The notes under the pieces are model-generated. The model was not told where the DNA came from and made no database searches. It saw nothing but the letters and a program-made list of their open reading frames with translations. This document shows positions 8,219-16,787 of a DNA stretch of 64,000 nt, in pieces; position 1 is the stretch's first letter, and every line of letters starts with the position of its first letter. Source of the stretch: Pseudomonadota bacterium (GTDB lineage: Bacteria; Pseudomonadota; Alphaproteobacteria; Rhizobiales; Aestuariivirgaceae). The translations under genes were made by a program, and so were the position numbers. The DNA is taken from the NCBI GenBank assembly GCA_020161855.1, contig JAIUNJ010000002.1:496001-560000 (forward strand), given 5' to 3'.

Positions 8219-11200
8219 ATGGGGCAGCGGAGGCGGACAGCAGGCAGAACTGTTCTGTCACTTGCGGCTACGTTTCTTGGCGCAACCTCGTTCAGCAGCG
8301 CCTGGGCGGCCTGTGGCCCTGCGACCAACACAGTAGCAGCGGGCACCTACAGCACCCCGCAATCTTTCAACCAGAATGCTTCGGCAACGGTCATCGTGTC
8401 CTCCGGGACGACGATCAACACGACCAACGGTTCACCCGCAGGCAATGAGGGTGACGGCGTGCACATCACCCCGAACCAGCCGTCAGGCCCCTTTGCTGCC
8501 GCCAACGGTTCCAATTGCCTCGAGACGCAAGGCACCGTCGACATCAATGTCGGCACCAGCGCCACAGACCGGGACGGTATCCGCGTGCTGTCCAGCGCCC
8601 CCGGCAATGGCACCGCAGGCAGCGCTGAAATCTACACATCCGAAGGCACCACCGTGAACGTGTGGGATGAGTACGGAGACGGGCTCATTGCACGCTCATC
8701 GAACCAGGGTGATGCTTCGGCCAATGGCCGGGGCGCGGGCAATGTCACCGTCATTTCCAAGGGCGTCATCAACACCCACGGCAACAGCGCGTCCGGCATC
8801 ACGGCCCGCAGCGGTGGCACGGCAACGTCTGTCACAGTGAGCGGTGATATCACCGTTTCGGCACCAAACACCGGCACAAGCTCGGCCGGGCTGATCAACA
8901 GCTCTGCCGGTATCTTCGCACAGAACCGCAATGCCTCAGGTGCGGGGTCAACGTCGGTTGTCCTCGAGGGCGGAGCCAAGGTCACCACCCTGGGGCTGCG
9001 CTCTATCGGTATTTCCGCGGGCACGGAAGTCAATGGAACCGTCGACGTCGACACAGAAGATGGTGAAGTCAGCACCAACGGCGATTTCTCAACCGCGATC
9101 CAGGCTCAATCCGCCAGTGGCGCCGTCATCGTCAAGGCAGGCAAGGCCTCCACGACCGGCAAGGAGTCGAATGGCATCACCGCCTCAAGCGGGTCGAATG
9201 GTGGTGTCTTCGGTTATCAGCCGACGATTTCCTTATCGCCCTTCATCTATGTACCTGCTCCAGCGCCAGTCGGCACCGGTGGTGCCGTCAGCGTGACTGC
9301 GACGGACTCCCTGTCTGCACTTGGCGAACAGTCCGCAGGCATCCTCGCCTCCAGCAACAACAGCGCCGTGAACGTCTTCGTTGAAGGCGGCGCCTCGGTG
9401 ATGGGTGGCTGGGAGGATGTGATCGGCAAGACCGGAACCTACACCGGGCTTGCTGCGGCGGGCATCGTCATGGGCTCGGGAGGCGGCACGGCTTCGACAC
9501 TGACGAATGCCGGTCAGGTTGGCGCGCTCTCGGACCGCGCGATCGCCTCGTCGGAGCTCTACCAGGAACACTTCACGGCGATGACATTGTTCAGCCTGGC
9601 CAACGGGGCACCCGGCGCGGGCACGAGCTATTCAGATGCCGGCGCAGCCAACGTCATCAACAACACCGGCCTCATCACCGGCTTCGTCGAGTTGGGAACA
9701 GGCAGCAATAGGCTCGTCAACGATGGCGTGATCGCACAGCGCAATTTCTCGGATACGGATGGCAATTTGCTGCGCGACACCGAACGGGTTGCCAAGTCGA
9801 CCTTCGGCGGCACGGCTCAAGTCACCAACAACGGCACCTTCAGGCTGGACACGGTCATCGCCAACACCATCGATGCGTCAGCCAATCCGCAATATGTGCC
9901 GCAGGCCCTGACCGGCGGCTATCTGCCGTCCTTCTACGACATCAACAGGGCCAGCGTCGAACAGGGACATCTGCTTGGCGTCGAGCGCTTCGTCGCCAAT
10001 GGCACGATCACGATGCAGGATCTGCAGACCAGCGGCAACGCCGCAGTGGCAGGCGACCTCTTCTACATTTCACAAGCCAACACAGCGAATGGAGCGGCCG
10101 GGGGCGGCAGTTACATCGCGAACCGGGGCTCCAGTCTCTGGCTTGATACCATCCTCAACCAGGGCAGCGCTGCATCGTCACGCTCCGATGTCCTGGTTGT
10201 CGATGGCACCGAGCTGGGAACTGGCCCCACCTATCTGCACGTCGCCAAGGCTGGCGGCACCTCCGCCTCGACGGACCTGAATGGCAACGGGCTGGTCGAC
10301 GAGGGCGAAGGCATACTTGTCGTCGAGGTCCTCGATAGCTCGCGGTCGGCAGCGAATGTCTTCCGGCTGGCTGGCAACAGGGTGCTGAACACGAGGATCG
10401 GCAATCACACCTACAGCAACGAAGGCGTGATCCTCGATGGTCCCTATCTCTACAGGCTGGTCGGCCCCACCGACTATGATGTCGCCGCAGCGCGCAGCAG
10501 CGGAGACTGGTATCTCGTCAACCAGCTGTCGCCCGCAACGACTGTCTATGGCTGGTCGCCACGCCAGGACGATGTGGGGACATTGCTCGATCGCACCACG
10601 CCGCGCATGCAGCGCGCGCCGGAGGAGGTTTTCTGCAAGGACGCCAGCCAGCAGTTCCGCTGCAAGCTGACGCCTGAACAGGAGGCGGTCTATGCCGAGG
10701 ATCAGGGCAAGGACGGCCTCTTCATGCGCAAGCATGGCTTGTGGCTGCGCAGCAAGGGCAATGTCTCGCACGAAGCTTCGGACGGCTTCGCCGTAACAGA
10801 GGCTGAGAGCTGGGGCTGGTCGATCGCAGGCGGCCTTGACGGTGAAGTTCTCGAAACGGCGCGCGGCGATAGTCTCTTTGCCGGCCTCTCCGCGCAGTAT
10901 GGACGGGACACAACTGATCTCAGTTCGTCGATGGGCGGCGGCAAGATAGAGGCGAGCGGCATTGGACTGGGCGCCAGCCTGACATGGTACGACCACTCTG
11001 GTTTCTATGCCGATGCCCAGGCCGGTGTGGCCTGGAACAGCCGCGACCTCAGTTCCGATGCACTTGGCAGCCTCATTGAAGACAACCGCGGCAGGTCAGG
11101 CTACCTCAGCCTTGAAGTGGGACGGCCCGTTGCCTTGTCTTCCGGCTGGAACCTCACGCCGCAGGTGCAACTGAGCTATCTCGTGAACCACTATGATGAC

Positions 11201-11569
11201 TTCACCGACAATCTTGGCAGCGAGGTTCATCCCGGCACCTCGGAGACATTGCGCGGCCGTACAGGCCTGGCGCTGGAACGCAGCGCGGCCTGGACAGATG
11301 ACGACGGGCTTGGCCGGAGCCTGAGCCTTCATGCCTCCGGTGACGTCCTCTACGATCTGATGCAGCGATCATCGGCTAGCTATGCCGGTATCGATCTGGC
11401 CTCTTCGGCACCGGATGCCCTGTGGGGCCGCATCGGTCTTGGGGGCCGTTACGCCTGGGACAACGATCACTTCTCCGTCGACGGTGAAGTCGGGGCATCA
11501 GGCAGCCTGGACAATCCGGCAGACAACCACAGCTTCTCCGGCACGGCAGGCTTTACTGTGAAGTGGTAG
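8219..11569 (+). CDS. Type V autotransporter with passenger and outer-membrane beta-barrel
   Basis: About 1116 aa. A signal peptide (MGQRRRTAGRTVLSLAATFL, cleavage near SSAWA) is followed by a Ser/Thr/Gly/Asn-rich passenger with repeated beta-strand motifs, as in a right-handed beta-helix (about residues 35-800). The C-terminal part of about 270 residues is an autotransporter barrel (GLWLRSKGN, LFAGLSAQYG, SGYLSLEVGR) ending in VKW, the usual aromatic end. No protease or lipase motif is seen, so an adhesin role is likely. The ATG at 8219 is chosen because AAAGAGG precedes it; a GTG at 8195 is also in frame. It overlaps the next gene. Confidence 0.88.
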   Translation: MGQRRRTAGRTVLSLAATFLGATSFSSAWAACGPATNTVAAGTYSTPQSFNQNASATVIVSSGTTINTTNGSPAGNEGDGVHITPNQPSGPFAAANGSNCLETQGTVDINVGTSATDRDGIRVLSSAPGNGTAGSAEIYTSEGTTVNVWDEYGDGLIARSSNQGDASANGRGAGNVTVISKGVINTHGNSASGITARSGGTATSVTVSGDITVSAPNTGTSSAGLINSSAGIFAQNRNASGAGSTSVVLEGGAKVTTLGLRSIGISAGTEVNGTVDVDTEDGEVSTNGDFSTAIQAQSASGAVIVKAGKASTTGKESNGITASSGSNGGVFGYQPTISLSPFIYVPAPAPVGTGGAVSVTATDSLSALGEQSAGILASSNNSAVNVFVEGGASVMGGWEDVIGKTGTYTGLAAAGIVMGSGGGTASTLTNAGQVGALSDRAIASSELYQEHFTAMTLFSLANGAPGAGTSYSDAGAANVINNTGLITGFVELGTGSNRLVNDGVIAQRNFSDTDGNLLRDTERVAKSTFGGTAQVTNNGTFRLDTVIANTIDASANPQYVPQALTGGYLPSFYDINRASVEQGHLLGVERFVANGTITMQDLQTSGNAAVAGDLFYISQANTANGAAGGGSYIANRGSSLWLDTILNQGSAASSRSDVLVVDGTELGTGPTYLHVAKAGGTSASTDLNGNGLVDEGEGILVVEVLDSSRSAANVFRLAGNRVLNTRIGNHTYSNEGVILDGPYLYRLVGPTDYDVAAARSSGDWYLVNQLSPATTVYGWSPRQDDVGTLLDRTTPRMQRAPEEVFCKDASQQFRCKLTPEQEAVYAEDQGKDGLFMRKHGLWLRSKGNVSHEASDGFAVTEAESWGWSIAGGLDGEVLETARGDSLFAGLSAQYGRDTTDLSSSMGGGKIEASGIGLGASLTWYDHSGFYADAQAGVAWNSRDLSSDALGSLIEDNRGRSGYLSLEVGRPVALSSGWNLTPQVQLSYLVNHYDDFTDNLGSEVHPGTSETLRGRTGLALERSAAWTDDDGLGRSLSLHASGDVLYDLMQRSSASYAGIDLASSAPDALWGRIGLGGRYAWDNDHFSVDGEVGASGSLDNPADNHSFSGTAGFTVKW

Positions 11570-12186
11570 GGCGCCGCGTCACACACCACGGCATGGTTCT
11601 GTTGGGAACGCTTCTGCTCTCCGGCTGCACGGGCGAGCGGCTTCTTTCTCCCTCGCTTCAATCTGACAGCGCGGCAGTGGCCGCCGAAGCCGAGGCATTC
11701 CCGGTGCGCCGTGTCGACCGGTCAAAGTTCGATGATCGCCTGCGGCCACAGATCGTTCCCTTTCATGAGCCATTTGCCCCCGGGAGTGTCCTCGTCGACT
11801 CCGGCCAGCACTTTCTCTTCCTGGTGCTGCCGGGCGGAAAGGCCAAGCGCTACGGCATTGCGGTTGGCGCTTCCGGCAAGGCCTGGCGCGGCCGGGCGAT
11901 CATTGACCGGAAGGCAAAATGGCCCGCCTGGTTTCCGACCGACGACATGCGGAATGATGCCCCCGGCCTGCCCCGCCGCATCGCGCCCGGGCCCGCCAAC
12001 CCGCTTGGTGCGCGGGCGCTCTATCTCGCCTCAAACGGCAAGGACACGCTCTATCGCATCCATGGAACCTCCGAACCATGGACCATCGGCACCGACGCCT
12101 CCTCGGGCTGTATCCGGATGTTCAATGAGGATGTGATCGATCTCTACGAGCAGGTGGCGATCGGAGCCGTCGTGACGGTGCGCTGA
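11563..12186 (+). CDS. L,D-transpeptidase (YkuD domain), probable lipoprotein
   Basis: A 207-aa protein with a lipobox LLLSGC near residue 21 and the YkuD catalytic signature: YRIHGT then SSGCIRM, giving catalytic His and Cys. Such enzymes form 3-3 peptidoglycan cross-links or attach proteins to peptidoglycan. The GTG start at 11563 overlaps the autotransporter stop by 7 bp and gives an Arg-Arg n-region. An ATG at 11593 is the alternative and would leave almost no charged n-region. The overlap suggests translational coupling, and the enzyme may act in anchoring or envelope remodelling for the autotransporter (inference). Confidence 0.88.
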   Translation: MVGRRVTHHGMVLLGTLLLSGCTGERLLSPSLQSDSAAVAAEAEAFPVRRVDRSKFDDRLRPQIVPFHEPFAPGSVLVDSGQHFLFLVLPGGKAKRYGIAVGASGKAWRGRAIIDRKAKWPAWFPTDDMRNDAPGLPRRIAPGPANPLGARALYLASNGKDTLYRIHGTSEPWTIGTDASSGCIRMFNEDVIDLYEQVAIGAVVTVR

Positions 12187-12204
12187 GGGAAAGTGCCCGA
12201 AAAC

Positions 12205-12339
12205 ATGGGTGCGCGAATTATCGGTCATAGCTTGGGCATGGTCTATGGACTCTACGGCGGTCAGTCTGGCATGGGCTGGATGAAGCCGATGGTAGCCTCC
12301 GCCTTTGACGAGCGCCAATCAGTGCGAAGGGCAGCATAG
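12205..12339 (+). pseudogene. Relic of a tyrosine integrase C-terminus
   Basis: A 44-codon open stretch just after the transpeptidase reads RIIGHSLGMVYGLYGG and continues for about 20 residues. Spacing of GHS to the Y of YGLYGG resembles the final part of a phage-type tyrosine recombinase (the H/W and nucleophile Tyr motifs). All other integrase parts are missing, so it is taken as a decayed 3' end. It supports an older mobile element in this block. Family call is tentative because the match is short. Confidence 0.45.
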
Positions 12340-13309
12340 CTGTGGTATCGACAGCGACTTAACGCCTACACATGCCGCAGACCGTTTTGGCAACTTGACG
12401 CCAAGGTGTGGAGTTACCAATTGAAAGACATTGGGATGCACCCAACCGCGATCTCTTAAAAAGATAAATAAAATCGGCATCTTATGTCTTTTAACGACTG
12501 AACATTCCGATCAGAAGAATATTCTGTTTTGCGAAATTCTTTTCATTGATTGTTAGACGCGGCGGGACCTTTGCCGACATTTGATTTCGTAGTCATGTTC
12601 GTTCCTTCGTCGTTTGACGAGAACCAAACACTCCTTAAATCACCCCCTCAAATTTGTGCCATAGGCGCTGTACCCGGACAGCCAGGGAGATAAGGATCAG
12701 GTCATGGACATCATCCTGACACTCCCGCTCCAGCTTTGGCACAGCTTGCGGTAGATAGTGCAGTCGCTTTGGTCTTATTTCTCTTTGAGTCTCACAACAG
12801 CGAAGCTCGTAAAGTGTCAGTCATTCGCAATGCTGACGGACGTTGCGCACACGCCCTCAATCGCCACACCCCTTGCAACCTCAACAATCGCTCCTTCAGA
12901 GCCCTGAAAAATTCTCTACTTGGCGAGAGCGTCTTCTAGTCTGCGAAACCCGCTGCCGCCACGGAATCTGTCGGCTAATTCCGCTGCTGCGAGAGTCCCA
13001 TCCTTTTTCTATCTGCACCCGGGCCGTGAAGCCGTGGGCATCATAACCCTGGCATTACGATCTGAATATCTAACTTATAATATAAACTACATGCCGTCTG
13101 AGGGTATGGCGCACCGTGCAGGATGAAGATGAGAACTGGAAAGTGATGGTTTGCCGATGACCGCATCCTCAGGCGCCGCTTTGCCGCACTGGCCTCGATA
13201 TTGGCGAGGATCTGTTTTTTTTGAGAACCCTTGAAGGGTGGCCTGCGTCTCGCCAGGATTGCCCCTCAGGCGCAACGTTGATATCAGCGCCAAAAATGGG
13301 AGAGACGCA
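12340..13309. other. About 970 bp without a convincing gene
   Basis: AT-richer stretch, especially 12,420-12,660. The longer open frames here (for example 12,736-12,939) have no ribosome binding site and no protein-like composition. A 16-codon open frame at 12,704-12,754 has a fair Shine-Dalgarno sequence but no known match. The region probably holds promoter DNA and decayed island sequence. Confidence 0.5.
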
Positions 13310-14449
13310 GTGAGCGGGATCATACGCAGGGATGTACTCATCGGCTCGGCGGCACTGGCCTGCGGTGCTGTGATTGGCCGCGCGGCGGCCCAGGAGGTGA
13401 AAAGCACCGGCGTCGGCAAGATTGCATTGGGTCGAGCGGCAAAGAAGGCACAAGCGTTCCTCGAACGGTTCGGCGCGCCGGGTCTTTCACTAGCATATGC
13501 GCGGGATGGGAGGATTCGTTATGCTGGCGCCTTCGGCGTGGCCGACCCGCGGGATCATACCGCACTCAGAACTAACCACAGATTTCGCATTGCATCGGTC
13601 TCAAAGCCGATCACGTCAGTGGCGGTCTGGAGGTTGATCGAGAATCGCATGCTGACTGCGGAACAGAAGGTGTTCGGCACCGGCGGAGTGCTTCCGCAGT
13701 ATGAGATCAAGAGGGCACCGCGGCGCGACTGGCTGGAGATGATCACTATCGATCACCTGCTGACGCATACTGGCGGCGGTTGGACCAATGATGTTGACGA
13801 CCCGATGTTCCACTATCCCGGCCAGCGGCAGGAGGACTTGATCCAGCAGACGCTGGAAACAGCACCCCTGAAAACTCGACCAGGCGAGGCCTATGCCTAC
13901 TCCAATTTCGGCTATTGCGTACTGGGCCGGATCATCGAGGCTGCAACGCAGCGGAGCTACGAATCCGTGGTGCGGGAACTGGTGCTGTCGCCGTCGGGAG
14001 CAGAAACGATGAGCATCGCTGGGGATACACTGGAAGAGCGGAAGCCGGACGAGGTCTATTATCACGACCCTGACGGCTGGGCCTACAAGATGAACGTGGC
14101 CCGCATGGACTCACATGGCGGCTGGATCGCGACGGCGGGTGAACTCGTCAGCTTTGTGCTGCATGCGGATGGCTACAAGACGGTGCCGGACCTCATCAGC
14201 CGCGACACGATGCGCAGGATGATCGCGCGCAGCAAGGCGTCAGCTTACTATGCACGCGGCTGGTCGATCAACCCTAGGCACAATAACCGGTGGCATAATG
14301 GCGCGTTGCCGGGCACGGCCTCGCTGCTGGTGCGGGTCGAAGGCGGCGGACACTTTGCCGGACTGGTTAACACGCGCGTACGCAATCCGGACATTAATGA
14401 CGCGCTCGATGCCCTGTTGTGGTCGATTTACGACGAAGTAAACGGTTAG
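13310..14449 (+). CDS. Tat-exported serine hydrolase (class C beta-lactamase / PBP-like)
   Basis: About 379 aa from a GTG at 13310, preceded by GGGAGAG. The N-terminus IIRRDVLIGSAALACGAVIG has a twin-arginine pattern and hydrophobic core, ending AAAQ. The hydrolase fold shows the catalytic S-x-x-K in ASVSKPI, Y-x-N in AYSNFGY and a third motif HNGALPG replacing the usual KTG. This suits the broad beta-lactamase-related / esterase EstB family rather than a true AmpC. The substrate is unknown. It stands alone, with base use less GC-rich than the core genes, inside the accessory block. Confidence 0.83.
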   Translation: MSGIIRRDVLIGSAALACGAVIGRAAAQEVKSTGVGKIALGRAAKKAQAFLERFGAPGLSLAYARDGRIRYAGAFGVADPRDHTALRTNHRFRIASVSKPITSVAVWRLIENRMLTAEQKVFGTGGVLPQYEIKRAPRRDWLEMITIDHLLTHTGGGWTNDVDDPMFHYPGQRQEDLIQQTLETAPLKTRPGEAYAYSNFGYCVLGRIIEAATQRSYESVVRELVLSPSGAETMSIAGDTLEERKPDEVYYHDPDGWAYKMNVARMDSHGGWIATAGELVSFVLHADGYKTVPDLISRDTMRRMIARSKASAYYARGWSINPRHNNRWHNGALPGTASLLVRVEGGGHFAGLVNTRVRNPDINDALDALLWSIYDEVNG

Positions 14450-14528
14450 AGGTTGCCGGCACACTTGAATTCTATGCCGGGGGAACTAGTTGGCTCGGCA
14501 CGTCTTCAACTTCTGTGCGATGAAAATT

Positions 14529-14625
14529 CGCAGCCGCCTCGCCGAGCTGCAGGAAATGGCCGATGACGCTCGCTGAAAAGTTCCGCATGCTGCGGAATGG
14601 CTTGAGCCTTGAGGCGCCGCTTTAG
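14529..14625 (+). pseudogene. Decayed fragment homologous to the coiled-coil gene at 7055-7882
   Basis: Positions 14,529-14,564 match 7565-7600 (encoding RSRLAELQELAD), and 14,562-14,600 match 7831-7869 (encoding MTLAEKFRMLRNG), with only a few mismatches in each. The roughly 230 bp between them are missing and the two parts are in different frames, so it cannot make the protein. This is a deleted, diverged copy of the 3' half of that gene lying just outside the left attachment site. Confidence 0.8.
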
Positions 14626-14645
14626 AAATATAAGATGAAAAAGAA

Positions 14646-14662
14646 TGGCGCTCCCTACGGGA
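14646..14662. repeat. Left attachment site (attL core)
   Basis: 17-bp sequence TGGCGCTCCCTACGGGA, identical to the CCA end and acceptor/T-arm part of tRNA-Glu at 27,944-27,960 and in the same orientation. Only the tRNA tail is present here, so no functional tRNA is made. The repeat extends to 19 of 20 positions with one mismatch. Confidence 0.88.
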
Positions 14663-14725
14663 CTCTGCCCCGCATCTAATTAATGACCATTTCCCATTGA
14701 TTTATTGCGATCTATCGCCAATAAA

Positions 14726-14747
14726 TTGGGTAGAAACATTGGGTAGA
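14726..14747. promoter_or_regulatory. Arm-type repeats inside the left end
   Basis: TTGGGTAGA occurs at 14,726-14,734 and 14,739-14,747, 13 bp apart, just before the integrase gene. The same motif recurs three times in the same orientation inside the right end (27,847-27,880). Placement at both ends of an integrase-bearing element fits arm-type binding sites for the integrase or a directionality factor. Confidence 0.6.
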
Positions 14748-14761
14748 CACGGGCACCGGCA

Positions 14762-16102
14762 TTGGCAGACACAAAGTACTTGGAACAACGTGGCCGCAAG
14801 TGGTGGTTTATACGCGCTTGGCCCGTCGGCATTAGCCGCTTTCTTCCTGCGCCTCTCACCGGCACTGCCAACATGCGGAAAAATCTTGGGACGTCGGACC
14901 TCGCAGCGGCACAGCGACTGCGGCTGTCCGCCCTTGGGGAATACTCCCGATTGGTAACTAGCGCCCGCAGTCGCGTCGAAGGCCGCGACGATGCCCTGAT
15001 GTCAAAAGCCGATGACTACCGCAGTTGGGTTCGACAAGCGCCAGACGATTTTGAAGGCGACTCCCGCGAGCGCCGAGCAGACATTGTGAACGACATACTC
15101 GAAGAGAGCTTGCCAATGATTGAGGCCGAGCACGGCCCTATCCCCGCCTCACGCTACTTTAGAATGGCAATCGACCAGAAGGACTGGACCGAGATCGATG
15201 AACATCTCGAGCCTTACCTTTCGGAACATCGGGCGAAGCCCCACTCCCAATGGAAGCGGCGTCAAGTCATCAACGCCTTGAAAGATTGGCGGCGGGAACT
15301 ATCGGTCGAAGCAATCGACGACAACGTTGCCCGGGAGTTTGTCGACAAGGTGATAGCACCCAACGCCAGACCGGCAACCATCAACGGAAAACTGGGTGAC
15401 CTGTCCGGCTACTGGAGATGGATGATCAAACGTGGCCGCGTTCCCAAGACCGTTACCAACCCTTGGCCAGATCAGCGGCGTAAGCCGGAACGCAAGCCAC
15501 CTGAAGAAATTGAACGAGCATTCTCGGACGACGAGATGCGGTCACTTTTCTACGGGACTAAGAAGCCGCGCCCCGACCTTGCCGATATCATGCTGCTTGG
15601 CGCCTTTACTGGCGCCAGGCTTGACGAGCTTGCTCGCTTGAAAGTGAAAGACGTCGGGCTAGAGACGGGACGGCTGCATATTCCCGGGACCAAGACCGCA
15701 GCGGCACAGCGCAGAATTCCTCTTCATCCGGCCCTCTTGCCGATGCTGAAACACCGAGTGACCGGCAAGAAGGATAGCTCCTGGGTTTTCCACGAACTAC
15801 CCACCCGCAAGCCCGATGACCTCAAACCCCGCTCTTCGCCACTCTCAAAGGCGTTCACTCGCTTTAGACGCAGTGTCGGAGTTGGAGGCACCCACGGCAG
15901 AGACAGCCCAGTAGACTTTCACAGCTTTCGGCGCTGGCTCTCTTCGCAGCTTACGCACTTTGGTGCTTCGGAAGACCTCGTTGGTCGAATCTGCGGTTGG
16001 GAAGGCGACTCGATGCTGCGGCGGTACACTTGGAGTGCAGATACGTTTGAACTGGCAAGGCAGTACCTAGAAAAAGTCGCGCTGCCTGCCGATACTCACT
16101 AG
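14762..16102 (+). CDS. int: Tyrosine-type site-specific integrase
   Basis: A 446-aa recombinase. The C-terminal catalytic domain shows Arg in FTGARLDELARL, Lys region GTKTAAAQRRIPL, HxxR in DFHSFRRW, the following GW and the nucleophile Tyr in LRRYTW. The N-terminal part (about 1-200) holds the arm- and core-binding regions found in phage-type integrases. The TTG at 14762 is the first possible start in frame; the next residues ADTKYLEQRGRKWWF look authentic. It lies next to attL, the normal arrangement, and should insert the element at tRNA-Glu. It reads into the SRAP gene after 18 bp. Confidence 0.9.
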   Translation: MADTKYLEQRGRKWWFIRAWPVGISRFLPAPLTGTANMRKNLGTSDLAAAQRLRLSALGEYSRLVTSARSRVEGRDDALMSKADDYRSWVRQAPDDFEGDSRERRADIVNDILEESLPMIEAEHGPIPASRYFRMAIDQKDWTEIDEHLEPYLSEHRAKPHSQWKRRQVINALKDWRRELSVEAIDDNVAREFVDKVIAPNARPATINGKLGDLSGYWRWMIKRGRVPKTVTNPWPDQRRKPERKPPEEIERAFSDDEMRSLFYGTKKPRPDLADIMLLGAFTGARLDELARLKVKDVGLETGRLHIPGTKTAAAQRRIPLHPALLPMLKHRVTGKKDSSWVFHELPTRKPDDLKPRSSPLSKAFTRFRRSVGVGGTHGRDSPVDFHSFRRWLSSQLTHFGASEDLVGRICGWEGDSMLRRYTWSADTFELARQYLEKVALPADTH

Positions 16103-16120
16103 ATTTGCGAGCCCTGCAAC

Positions 16121-16777
16121 GTGTGCAATCTATACACGCTCAACTCTACGCGCTTTAAGGCGGGCCAACTCTTCAAGGTCTCTCATAACCGCACCTTGGA
16201 TTTCGCGGAGCGGCTCACCTTCTTCCCCGGCCATGTGGCCCCCATAGTTCGCCTCGCATCAGATGGTGAGCGTGAGATGGTCAACATGACGTGGGGCTTT
16301 GTGCTGCTCCGTGACGGCTATGCCCCCAAGCGAGTGACCAACACCCGAGACGACAAAATGGACTCTCCGTTCTGGAGGGACAGCATTGAGCAGAGACGTT
16401 GCCTGGTGCCTGTCACGAGCTTTGCGGAGCCGGATGAAGATAAGCCGGTGAAGTGGCATTGGCTCGCATTGCGTGGAGACGAGCCCCGCCCCTTGTTCGC
16501 CTTCGCTGGCATCTGGAGGCGATGGCGTGGCCCCGTGAAGAAGGATGGGCCGACAGTGGAACAGGAAGTTTACTCGTTCATGACTTCGCAGCCCAATGAA
16601 TTGACTGCCCGCATCAATCATGAGCGGCTGCCTGTGATCCTAGGGAGCCAGGAACAGCACGAGGCTTGGCTGCATGGAAACGCCAAGGAATGGAAGGCGC
16701 TCTTGAAGCCTTACCCTGCGGAGGGCATGAAAGTGGTGCAGGCGAGCACAGAGAAGCTGGACAGGCACGAGAGCTAG
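16121..16777 (+). CDS. SRAP-domain protein (YedK/HMCES family)
   Basis: A 218-aa protein starting (GTG) MCN, so Cys2 becomes the N-terminal catalytic residue after Met removal. Family motifs are present: WGF, the Asn-Thr-Arg segment TNTRDDK, the Glu in SFAEPD, and INHERLPVIL with the catalytic His. SRAP proteins bond covalently to abasic sites in single-stranded DNA and shield them; this is known for YedK and HMCES. It sits 18 bp after the integrase and 10 bp before the next gene, so it is probably in one operon. Next to a Y-family polymerase it suggests a DNA damage role. Confidence 0.92.
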   Translation: MCNLYTLNSTRFKAGQLFKVSHNRTLDFAERLTFFPGHVAPIVRLASDGEREMVNMTWGFVLLRDGYAPKRVTNTRDDKMDSPFWRDSIEQRRCLVPVTSFAEPDEDKPVKWHWLALRGDEPRPLFAFAGIWRRWRGPVKKDGPTVEQEVYSFMTSQPNELTARINHERLPVILGSQEQHEAWLHGNAKEWKALLKPYPAEGMKVVQASTEKLDRHES

Positions 16778-16787
16778 GCAGGTCAAA

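Noticed and set aside
12736-12939. Possible small gene in the gap before the serine hydrolase.
   Set aside because: No ribosome site, odd composition and no conserved motif.
14646-14662. Candidate second tRNA gene at the left end.
   Set aside because: Only the 3' 17-20 bases of tRNA-Glu are present; no cloverleaf can form.
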